Positions 8,758 through 15,029 of a DNA stretch of 64,000 bases are shown one piece after another. Below the pieces are notes generated by a model. It did no database searches and had not been told where the DNA came from. It saw nothing but the letters and a program-made list of their open reading frames with translations. The position numbers and the translations under genes are program-made. The stretch is from Pseudoduganella plicata (GTDB lineage: Bacteria > Pseudomonadota > Gammaproteobacteria > Burkholderiales > Burkholderiaceae_D): the NCBI RefSeq assembly GCF_004421005.1, contig NZ_CP038026.1, forward strand, positions 5,146,001-5,210,000, in the 5' to 3' direction. Position 1 is the stretch's first letter, and the number at the start of each line of letters is the position of its first letter.

Positions 8758-9627
8758 TTACTCCTTCAGTTTTTGTTGGATCAGGCGCAGCGCACCGTCG
8801 GCCGAATCGCCATGGGGCGCAACGACGCGTGCCAGCAGCGCCGGCGGCAGGTAAGGGCGCATCGGCTCGCCGAGTCCCCCGCACAGGGCGATCGGCAGCG
8901 TGCCGGCCGGGTCGAGCGCATGGGCGATCAGTGCCACCTGGCGGCCCGCTTCGAGCAGGATGGCGCGCGCGGTGCCGTCCTCACTGGCGTGCTGCAGCAC
9001 CAGCCGCGCCAGTTGCGCGTAGCCGGTCTGGCTGGCGTTGGCGAGCCACACCTGGATGCGGTCGCGGGTGCCGCCGCATGCGGCGATGATGGCGTCGGCA
9101 AACGCGCCGCCTGGCACACGTCCGTCCACCACCTGCTGGATATGATTGACGGCGCGCAGGCCGATCCAGGCGCCGCCCGCTTCGTCGCCGGCGGGGAAGC
9201 CCCAGCCGCCCACTTCGCGGCGGCTGCCGTCCGCGCACAGGATCTCGCCAACGCTGCCGGTACCGAGCGCGATGATGGCGCCCGGCTTGCCGGCATGGGC
9301 CCCGAGCACGGTGGTGTAGGCATCCGTTTCCAGCGCCACCGCGGCATAGCCGGGATTGGCGCCGATGAAGTTGTCGGCCCACTGCGGATTGTGCACGCCG
9401 GCCAGGCCCAGGCCGATGGCGACCGCCGCGCGTGGCGGGATGGCGAGTTCGGCGGCAGCGAATGCCAGAGCACTCGCCTCTTCGACGGACTTCCATGCAT
9501 TCTGGATGCCGTGCAGCAGGCCGGATGGGCCGCCGCTGCCTTCGGCCAGCAACTTGCCGTCCGGGCGGGCCAGCCGCACGCGGGTGCCGCTGCCGCCGCC
9601 ATCGACGCCGATGAGATATTCGATCAT
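8758..9627 (-). CDS. BadF/BadG-type N-acetylglucosamine/glucosamine kinase
   Basis: A 289-residue ASKHA-fold kinase of the BcrAD/BadFG family. The phosphate-1 loop GVDGGGSGTRVRLA is at the N-terminus, a GTGSVGEIL segment and the GGWGFPAGDEAGGAWIG loop lie in the middle, and an ALCGGLGEP adenosine motif near the C-terminus. Relatives (GspK-type) phosphorylate glucosamine or GlcNAc with ATP. It is the first gene of the operon, upstream of the repressor and NagA, and would make GlcNAc-6-P from imported sugar. No strong ribosome site precedes the ATG; the predicted leader is only about 25 bases long. Confidence 0.88.
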   Translation of the reverse strand: MIEYLIGVDGGGSGTRVRLARPDGKLLAEGSGGPSGLLHGIQNAWKSVEEASALAFAAAELAIPPRAAVAIGLGLAGVHNPQWADNFIGANPGYAAVALETDAYTTVLGAHAGKPGAIIALGTGSVGEILCADGSRREVGGWGFPAGDEAGGAWIGLRAVNHIQQVVDGRVPGGAFADAIIAACGGTRDRIQVWLANASQTGYAQLARLVLQHASEDGTARAILLEAGRQVALIAHALDPAGTLPIALCGGLGEPMRPYLPPALLARVVAPHGDSADGALRLIQQKLKE

Positions 9628-9656
9628 GTTGACTGTGGTTGTGAGGAGCTGTGGGG

Positions 9657-9705
9657 ACTATAAGGGCGCCCAAACCAGCTTGTCAACAGGTATTTAACTG
9701 GTATT
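9657..9705 (-). promoter_or_regulatory. Promoter and candidate NagR operator of the GlcNAc operon
   Basis: On the minus strand a perfect -35 TTGACA (9686-9681) and a -10 TATAGT (9662-9657) are separated by 18 bases, ending about 30 bases before the kinase start. Just upstream of the -35 lie two GGTATT half-sites (9689-9694 and 9700-9705) spaced one helical turn apart. Further copies lie at 9791-9796 and 9803-9807, and a 13-base palindrome CTGGTAATACCAG at 9822-9834. They resemble HutC-family TGGTnnnnACCA operators, but regulator binding is inferred. Confidence 0.6.
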
Positions 9706-9855
9706 GTTTTCTGTTGTCAGAAGACATAACGGCTCGCGCCGGCATGTCTCGTAAGTAATTGATTAAAAGCGGTTTATGCTGGAGACGAATGGTATTGAAG
9801 TTGGTATGGCACATGACCAGTCTGGTAATACCAGGGTCAGTCGTTGCCTGCGTCG

Positions 9856-10110
9856 TCATGCCACGCCGGTGTCCAACACGAGCCGTGGACGGCCGTTTGC
9901 CGCCGGACGGTCCGACTGCGTTTCCAGACTGCCGCGCACCACGCCGCTGGGGCGCACGCCGCCCAAGCCGGATGCCGTCAACAGCAGCGTGTCGCCCTGA
10001 AAGTGCGACAGTTCGACGTCGCCGCTGCCGGCGTTTTCAGGCTCCTGACAGTGGTCGCGACGACGGTCAGCCTGACGCTGTCACGTCGTTTGCAATCGGC
10101 ACCGGCCGGC
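9856..10110 (-). pseudogene. Probable remnant of a GIN-domain (DUF2807) protein
   Basis: On the minus strand the translation reads SVRLTVVATTVRSL in one frame and then, after a shift, NAGSGDVELSHFQGDTLLL and ASGLGGVRPSGVVRGSLETQ in the next, ending at a stop at 9856-9858. The repeated SGxGDV/L pattern is characteristic of GIN-domain beta-helix proteins. One inserted base near 10034 would join the frames, but no convincing start or full domain is present. This looks like a decayed gene; the assignment rests on motif resemblance only. Confidence 0.35.
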
Positions 10111-10282
10111 ACGGCAGCGCCAGCAGAACGGCAGAGGGAAGATGGCAGGCAGCCTGGTGATGATGTCCGCCGTGGTGGATGAGTGATACCGACACGACAG
10201 GACAAGCCTTGCAGCGACGCGTCCACGGCGGGACGGACCGCGAAACCCGGCACGGATTGCGGAAAAACGGGCGGGTGGAACC

Positions 10283-10453
10283 TTACCGGAACAGCTGGGG
10301 GCGCTGGCGGCGGCCGATGCTGAGGAGGGCCATCGCCACGCCCAGGGCCAGCACGGCGAGTGCGTCGGTTTTCGGTGCGGCGGCAGTGACGGTGGTGGCG
10401 TGGGCGCCAGCGGCAGCCAGCAGCAGGAACAAGGTAACGGGGATTTTTTTCAT
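10283..10453 (-). CDS. Small secreted/membrane protein with PEP-CTERM-like tail, 56 aa
   Basis: Starting at ATG 10453 (MKKIPVTLFLLLAAAGAHA) this encodes a signal peptide, about ten polar residues, a second hydrophobic helix (ALAVLALGVAMALLSIG) and a basic end RRQRP. The layout, signal peptide then short linker, hydrophobic segment and Arg-rich tail, resembles a minimal exosortase/PEP-CTERM substrate, though the PEP motif itself is missing. A similar 59-residue protein lies at 13628. A longer frame extends upstream to 10570, but its extra residues do not look coding. Function is unknown. Confidence 0.55.
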   Translation of the reverse strand: MKKIPVTLFLLLAAAGAHATTVTAAAPKTDALAVLALGVAMALLSIGRRQRPQLFR

Positions 10454-10606
10454 GAAGGTCCGATGAGGTGGATTGCGATTATGGCACGTCCCACGATAAC
10501 CTGATAATGAAGCGGTGAAATTGTTGTTGGGAAAGGTCACAACCGCGCGTTGCAGCGCTACCTCCGTCACGTGGAGATGTCATAATGCCCGCTGGAGAAT
10601 CGGACC

Positions 10607-10792
10607 ATGATCAAGTACCTGGGAACCCGGAAGACCGATGGCGGCGTCACGCTCTATGTCTTCCTCATCAACGGCGCGGAGAAGGAAGTACGCGAGAGCG
10701 CCCTGAAGCAGTATCCGGGCTGCTATGAGGCATTGCCGGCGTCCGCCAAGGCCAAGATCAACGCCAATCGCGCATGGCTGGGCAAGCTGTAG
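10607..10792 (+). CDS. Small conserved-looking protein, 61 aa, unknown function
   Basis: Begins at ATG 10607, 8 bases after a GGAG site. It is a compact soluble protein (MIKYLGTRKTDGG then a hydrophobic strand TLYVFLIN) with a charged helix ending NANRAWLGKL. Composition and the ribosome site favour a real gene, but no family was recognised. It overlaps the start region of the next gene, suggesting the two are co-transcribed. Confidence 0.5.
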   Translation: MIKYLGTRKTDGGVTLYVFLINGAEKEVRESALKQYPGCYEALPASAKAKINANRAWLGKL

Positions 10793-11283
10793 CGCGCCTT
10801 GGCGTGTCCGCCGCACTGGCGCGGACCTTGTGCACCTGTCTGCTGAGTGCGGTGTCGCTCGGCGCCGCCGCCGTGCCCACCCACTTCGGCACCGTGCTGG
10901 GCAATGGCCTGCTGTGCCGCGACGAGACCTCCAACCGTTATTATTTCGACTACATGGTGCGGTTCTTCGGCCAGCCCTACAAGCGCGAGGGTGGCGCCTG
11001 GTGGTTCCGTACGCCCGACGCGACCTTGTGGGGCTACCCCGTGCGCGAAGTGATCGTCAGCGACGAGAGCTGGCACTACAGCTTCGTCGGCGCACTGGCC
11101 GAGGCGACGCCGGAAAAGCTGGAAGAGGCGATTGCCGCCCAGGACGGCGTGCGCTATGCGAAAATCGACCGTTCCAGGTACCCGGTGCGGGAGACGCGCT
11201 CGGGCGGGCGCATCGTGTATGCCAACCGCCAGGCGAAGATCTACTGCGCCAAGTTCAAGCCGCTGCCGCCTGCGCTGCGGTAG
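10774..11283 (+). CDS. Secreted protein of unknown function, 169 aa
   Basis: An N-terminal hydrophobic segment (SAALARTLCTCLLSAVSLGAAA) followed by Ala-x-Ala suggests a signal peptide. The mature part contains several aromatic pairs (RYYFDYMVRFF, GGAWWFRTP) and two Cys residues, so a small periplasmic or exported beta-rich domain is likely. ATG 10774 overlaps the previous small gene; GTG 10804 is a possible later start. It lies 18 bases before exeA and may be co-transcribed with it, but no family was recognised and a link to type II secretion is only positional. Confidence 0.6.
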   Translation: MAGQAVARLGVSAALARTLCTCLLSAVSLGAAAVPTHFGTVLGNGLLCRDETSNRYYFDYMVRFFGQPYKREGGAWWFRTPDATLWGYPVREVIVSDESWHYSFVGALAEATPEKLEEAIAAQDGVRYAKIDRSRYPVRETRSGGRIVYANRQAKIYCAKFKPLPPALR

Positions 11284-11301
11284 GCCGCCACCACAGGTTT
11301 T

Positions 11302-12834
11302 ATGTACACGCAATACTTTCAGCTGAAGCAGTCGCCGTTTTCCATTGCGCCCGATCCGCGCTACCTGTTCATGAGCGAGCGCCATCGCGAGGCGCTGGCG
11401 CACCTGCTTTACGGGATCGGCGGCGGCGGCGGCTTTGTCCTGCTGACGGGCGAGATCGGCGCCGGCAAGACCACCGTCTGCCGCTGTTTCATGGAGCAGA
11501 TTCCCGACAACTGCCGGCTGGCCTATATCTTCAATCCGAAACTGTCGGTCGAGGAGCTGCTGCTGTCGATCTGCGACGAGCTGCGCATCGAGCTGCCGGC
11601 GGGCGGCGACAGCAAGGTCAGCGTCAAGGGCTATGTCGACGCCATCAACCGGCACCTGCTGGACAACCACGCGCAGGGCCTCAACAACGTTCTCATCATC
11701 GACGAGGCGCAGAACCTGTCGGCTGCCGTGCTGGAACAGCTGCGCCTGCTGACGAACCTGGAAACGAGCGAACGCAAGCTGTTGCAGATCATCCTGATCG
11801 GCCAGCCGGAGCTGCGCACGATGCTGGCCCGGCCCGAGCTGGAACAGCTGGCGCAACGCGTCATCGCCCGCTATCACCTGGGCTCGCTGACGGCGGAAGA
11901 GACGGGCCAGTATATTGCCCACCGCCTGTCCGTCGCCGGCGCCGTCGGCCCGTCGCCGTTCCCGGCGGGCGTCATCGGTTTCGTGCACCAAGCAACGAAA
12001 GGCGTGCCGCGCCGCATCAATCTGCTGTGCGACCGCGCCCTGCTGGGCGCGTATGTCGAGAATCGCCGGCAGGTGACGAAAACCATCGTCCGGCGCGCCG
12101 CGACGGAGGTGTTTGCCGGCGAAGCGAAGCCGGCGGTACGGCGGCCGTGGCTGGTCGCTGCCGGCGGCGTGCTGGCCGGTGCCGTGCTGACGGCCGCGGC
12201 CGCATGGCATCTGACACCTGCGCCTGCCCCTGTAAAGGTCGGGGCGGCACCGGCGTTGCCCGTGCTGGCGCCAGGCGACCTGGCCGGGCACCTGAACCGC
12301 CTGGCCGCGCTGTGGGGTGTAACGCCGGGTCATGGCGATCCGTGCGCCACGGCCGTGCGCGAAGATCTGCGCTGCCTGCAGGGCAAGGCCGGCATCGACG
12401 AGTTGCGCCTCTTGAACCGTCCCGCCGTGCTGGGCATCGATGGCGGCTATGCATTGCTGACGGCGCTGAACGGCAGCACCGCGACCCTGGAGCGGCGCGG
12501 CAAGCGCGAGACGCTGTCGCTGGCCGAACTGGAACGCCGTCACGACGGCACTTACACGACGTTCTGGCGCGCGCCGCGTGCCTGGCGCGACGAGCTGTCC
12601 GCCGGCGCCCGCGGGCCGGACGTCGACTGGCTGGCGCGCCGGCTGGCGGAGCAGCGCGGCGAAGCGATGCCGCGCGAGGGCCAGCCGCTCGATGGCGCCG
12701 TGCTGCGCTGGCTGCGCGACTTCCAGGCGGCGCAGCACCTGAAGGCGGACGGCGTGGCCGGCCCGCGCACTTTCATCCGCCTGAGCCAGCTGTCCGGCGT
12801 GCGCGAGCCGCGCCTGACGGCCGGGGAGAACTGA
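11302..12834 (+). CDS. gspA: ExeA/GspA-like AAA ATPase with peptidoglycan-binding domain
   Basis: A 510-residue protein. Residues 1-265 are an AAA ATPase: N-terminal YFQLKQSPFSIAPDPRYLF, Walker A GEIGAGKTT (50-58), Walker B IIDEAQN (132-138). A single membrane helix near 276-296 follows, then an Ala/Pro linker and a C-terminal peptidoglycan-binding domain (GPDVDWLARRLAEQRG to GVAGPRTFIRLSQL). In ExeA-type systems this ATPase works with GspB to place the type II secretion secretin through the cell wall. It is immediately followed by the GspB-like gene with no gap, supporting that pair. Confidence 0.9.
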   Translation: MYTQYFQLKQSPFSIAPDPRYLFMSERHREALAHLLYGIGGGGGFVLLTGEIGAGKTTVCRCFMEQIPDNCRLAYIFNPKLSVEELLLSICDELRIELPAGGDSKVSVKGYVDAINRHLLDNHAQGLNNVLIIDEAQNLSAAVLEQLRLLTNLETSERKLLQIILIGQPELRTMLARPELEQLAQRVIARYHLGSLTAEETGQYIAHRLSVAGAVGPSPFPAGVIGFVHQATKGVPRRINLLCDRALLGAYVENRRQVTKTIVRRAATEVFAGEAKPAVRRPWLVAAGGVLAGAVLTAAAAWHLTPAPAPVKVGAAPALPVLAPGDLAGHLNRLAALWGVTPGHGDPCATAVREDLRCLQGKAGIDELRLLNRPAVLGIDGGYALLTALNGSTATLERRGKRETLSLAELERRHDGTYTTFWRAPRAWRDELSAGARGPDVDWLARRLAEQRGEAMPREGQPLDGAVLRWLRDFQAAQHLKADGVAGPRTFIRLSQLSGVREPRLTAGEN

Positions 12835-13533
12835 GTGTCCTATATTCTTGAAGCCCTCAAAAAGGCCGAAGCGGAGCGCCAGCTGGGCGCCACCCCGACC
12901 ATCCACGCGCCCACGCTGGGAACGGCCCCGCCTCGCACCGCTCTCATGCGCAAGCCGCTGCTGGTGGCAATGGCGGCCATGGCAGTCGCGATCGTCGGGC
13001 TGGCGGCCGTGGTGTGGCGCCAGTCGGCGACGCCTGTGCCAGCTCCTGCGTCCGCCGCTGCACCGGCCGTGCAGCGGCCTGCATCGGTACCTGCAACCGC
13101 TGCCGCTCCCGTCGTGCCTGTACCGCAGCCTGCGCCCGTCGTGGCTGCGGTACCGACGACACCGTCCGCACCGCTCAGCCGGCCCGAGCCCGTCACTCCG
13201 CCGGCGCCCGTGGCCGCGGCACGGGCTGCGGCACCCGCACCCGCACCCGCACCCGCACCCGCACCCGCATCCGCACCGACGCAGGCGGCCAGGTCAGCCG
13301 AGGAACCAGTGCAGGCGCTGCACGACCTGCCGGAACCGATCCGCCGCGCCATCCCGGCCTACACGATGGACGGCTACATGTATTCGGCCAATCCGGCCGA
13401 CCGGATGATCCTGATCGACAAGGTGCTGCGCCGCGAAGGCGAGGAAGTGGCGCCCGGCCTCGTGCTGGAGAAGCTGTTGCCGAAGGGGGCCGTGTTCAGC
13501 TTCCGCGGCTACCGCTATCGCGTGGCATTCTGA
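12835..13533 (+). CDS. gspB: GspB-like general secretion pathway protein
   Basis: Translation starts at GTG 12835 directly after the exeA stop. The 232-residue protein has the characteristic N-terminus SYILEALKKAEAERQLG, a membrane helix near residues 40-62, a long Pro/Ala region (about 65-155) and a C-terminal GspB domain from LHDLPEPIRRAIPAYTMDG to GYRYRVAF. GspB partners ExeA in assembling the secretin in Gram-negative type II secretion. The Pro/Ala region contains a near-perfect GCACCC hexamer repeat, so linker length may vary between strains. No other type II secretion genes are in the window. Confidence 0.88.
   Translation: MSYILEALKKAEAERQLGATPTIHAPTLGTAPPRTALMRKPLLVAMAAMAVAIVGLAAVVWRQSATPVPAPASAAAPAVQRPASVPATAAAPVVPVPQPAPVVAAVPTTPSAPLSRPEPVTPPAPVAAARAAAPAPAPAPAPAPASAPTQAARSAEEPVQALHDLPEPIRRAIPAYTMDGYMYSANPADRMILIDKVLRREGEEVAPGLVLEKLLPKGAVFSFRGYRYRVAF
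13231..13278. repeat. Hexanucleotide microsatellite (GCACCC)n within gspB
   Basis: Six perfect GCACCC units at 13231-13266 are followed by two imperfect ones. They encode alternating Ala-Pro in the GspB periplasmic linker. Slippage would add or remove two residues per unit without changing frame. Confidence 0.85.
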
Positions 13534-13627
13534 CCACGCGCACGCCTGCGGCGTCATGCGGGCGTCATAAGTCTTCGTCATGCTCCTGTTGTTGTCTTTT
13601 TTGTAAACACGACAGGAGTCTCCGAGA

Positions 13628-13807
13628 ATGAAGCTGAACATGTTGTCCCTGCTGGTTTCCGCCACCTTGCCCGTCCACGCGGCGGCCATCTCCCCGGATC
13701 GCGCAGCCACGGAGCCGGGCAGCCTCATCGTGCTGCTGGCCATTGTCGTCCTGATCTGCCTGGCGACAGGCCGCGGCGGCGACGGTCCGTTCCGCCACGA
13801 ACCCTGA
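13628..13807 (+). CDS. Small secreted/membrane protein, 59 aa
   Basis: ATG 13628 lies about 10 bases after an AGGAG site. The product has a signal peptide (MKLNMLSLLVSATLPVHA), a short linker DRAATEPGS, a hydrophobic helix LIVLLAIVVLICLATG and a basic end RGGDGPFRHEP. Its architecture matches the 56-residue protein at 10283-10453 and resembles a minimal PEP-CTERM-type protein. No longer family is recognised. It lies alone between gspB and mobB. Confidence 0.5.
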   Translation: MKLNMLSLLVSATLPVHAAAISPDRAATEPGSLIVLLAIVVLICLATGRGGDGPFRHEP

Positions 13808-13882
13808 GCGCGAAGCTGCCCGCCCCCGGTTGATTCCCATCGTCGTGCCCTATAATGCGGGCACATTCAACGGGGAGGGCAG

Positions 13883-15022
13883 ATGCAACGCGAACTATCC
13901 CCGGCGCGCCGCGTCATCGGCGTCGTCGGGCGCTCCGGCAGCGGCAAGACCACCTTGCTGGAAACGGTTGTCGCCACCCTGGCACAGCGTGGCCTGAAGG
14001 TTAACGTCATCAAGCACAGCCATCACGATCTGGAGCTGGAGCCGCCCCGCAAGGACAGCGCGCGGATGCGCATGGCGGGCGCGGCCGAGGTGATGGTGGC
14101 GTCCCCTTATCGTTTCGCCATCGTGCGCGAGCTGCGGGGCGCGCCGGAACCCGGCCTGGACGAGCAGCTGGCCCGCCTCGCGCCGGCCGACCTGACGCTG
14201 GTGGAAGGCTTCAAGTCCTGGCCCTTGCCGAAGCTGGAGGTGTACCGCGCCGCCGCCGGCCAGCCGCCCCTGTACCCGGACGATCCGCATATCCTTGCCG
14301 TGGCCTCGGACAGCCCCGCCCCGGACGGACTGCGTCCCGGCGTTGCGTGGCTCGACCTGAACGCGCCCGCCACCGTACTGGCTTGGATCGACGACATCCT
14401 GGGCAGCGCTGATTTAAACCGGCTCCTCCCTCAAGTTCGGCGCCGGCATGCCGTAACCCTGAGAAGCCGCTATGGCGCAACCGGGAGGTGGTATGGACGT
14501 GATGGGCATTGCAAAGCTGGCGACTTCGATCGCCGATACGGGCCTGAAGCAGGAAGTCGGCATCACGATGCTGAAAAAGGCACAGGACGCCCAGGCCGCC
14601 AGTGCCGCCGCGCTGCTGTCGGCGCTGCCGCAACCGCAGAGCCTGCCGGCGCATCTCGGCAACCACGTCAATACGACGGCCTGAAAGTCGGCCGCAGTAC
14701 ACGGCGCCGCGCTTTTTCATTAGAATCGCTCTTTCTGGCCGGCACCGGCCTGTTACCAAAGGACGAACATGAACAAGCAAGCCATGCTGGCCGCCGCGCT
14801 GGCGACCGTCTGCGCCACGACTGCTGTCACGGCCACCGCGGCCGAGGGCGACGAACAGGAGAAATGCTACGGCGTCGCCAAGGCCGGCCAGAACGACTGC
14901 GGCTCGGCCGACGGCGCGCACGGCTGCTCGGCGCTGGCCAAGACCGACAATTCGCCGATGGAGTGGAAGTGGGTCGCCAAGGGGACCTGCGAAAAGCTCG
15001 GCGGCAAAACGACTCCGCCTGA
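13883..15022 (+). CDS. mobB: Molybdopterin-guanine dinucleotide biosynthesis protein MobB with lost stop
   Basis: The first 172 or so residues are MobB: a P-loop GRSGSGKTT (16-24), VNVIKHSHHDLE, the DSARMRMAGAAEVMV segment and LVEGFKSWPLPKLEVYR. MobB is a GTP-binding adaptor that assists MobA in making the MGD form of molybdenum cofactor. The family ends near VLAWIDDILG, about 14402. Beyond that the frame runs another 200 residues through two unrelated genes with non-coding composition. One inserted base before 14410 would bring a TGA at 14410-14412 into frame and give a normal 176-residue protein, so a single-base deletion is likely. Confidence 0.85.
   Translation: MQRELSPARRVIGVVGRSGSGKTTLLETVVATLAQRGLKVNVIKHSHHDLELEPPRKDSARMRMAGAAEVMVASPYRFAIVRELRGAPEPGLDEQLARLAPADLTLVEGFKSWPLPKLEVYRAAAGQPPLYPDDPHILAVASDSPAPDGLRPGVAWLDLNAPATVLAWIDDILGSADLNRLLPQVRRRHAVTLRSRYGATGRWYGRDGHCKAGDFDRRYGPEAGSRHHDAEKGTGRPGRQCRRAAVGAAATAEPAGASRQPRQYDGLKVGRSTRRRAFSLESLFLAGTGLLPKDEHEQASHAGRRAGDRLRHDCCHGHRGRGRRTGEMLRRRQGRPERLRLGRRRARLLGAGQDRQFADGVEVGRQGDLRKARRQNDSA
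14431..14457 (+). promoter_or_regulatory. Candidate FliA (sigma-28) promoter of the yjfB-like gene
   Basis: TCAA (14431-14434), 15 bases, then GCCGTAAC (14450-14457) closely matches the sigma-28 pattern TCAAG..N..GCCGATAA, 36 bases before the ATG at 14493. A similar site precedes the fliT-like gene. Recognition by FliA is inferred. Confidence 0.5.
14493..14684 (+). CDS. YjfB-family putative motility protein, 63 aa
   Basis: ATG 14493 follows a strong GGAGG by about 5 bases and is preferred over ATG 14472. The product (MDVMGIAKLATSIADTGL then QEVGITMLKKAQDAQ) matches the YjfB family of short helical proteins found in flagellar regulons. It is an amphipathic two-helix protein ending in a flexible tail. 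A candidate FliA promoter lies just upstream, consistent with late flagellar expression. It lies inside the spurious extension of mobB in another frame. Confidence 0.7.
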   Translation: MDVMGIAKLATSIADTGLKQEVGITMLKKAQDAQAASAAALLSALPQPQSLPAHLGNHVNTTA

Positions 15023-15029
15023 AAAATAA
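14769..15029 (+). CDS. bufA: BufA1-type bufferin precursor (DUF2282)
   Basis: An 86-residue precursor with a signal peptide (residues 1 to about 25, ending TATAA). The mature part carries four Cys (33, 44, 53, 74) in the DUF2282 pattern: EKCYGVAKAGQNDC, then HGCSALAKT, then VAKGTCEKLGG. In characterised bufferins a MNIO enzyme oxidises such Cys residues and the modified peptide binds copper in the periplasm. A ribosome site AAGGA lies 6 bases before the ATG, and the stop overlaps the next gene's start by one base (TAATG). The partner encoded next contains both known modification components, which strongly supports the role. Confidence 0.88.
   Translation: MNKQAMLAAALATVCATTAVTATAAEGDEQEKCYGVAKAGQNDCGSADGAHGCSALAKTDNSPMEWKWVAKGTCEKLGGKTTPPEK

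Larger units (their letters stand above)
9628..10282. other. 655-base stretch without an intact gene
   Basis: It holds the GlcNAc operon promoter and possible operators (9657-9834) and the GIN-domain remnant (9856-10110). An imperfect inverted repeat with TGACAGTGGTC and GACGCTGTCA ends lies near 10047-10083. Several open frames on both strands cross it, but none has a start site, plausible composition or motif. The rest shows no recognisable feature. Confidence 0.6.

Noticed and set aside
9759..10160. Plus-strand open frame of 133 residues
   Set aside because: Starts without a ribosome site, is very Arg/Pro-rich, and overlaps the operator region and the GIN remnant.
10723..12906. 700-residue frames on both strands over exeA
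   Set aside because: The ExeA frame at 11302 has Walker motifs and family layout; the others are shadows.
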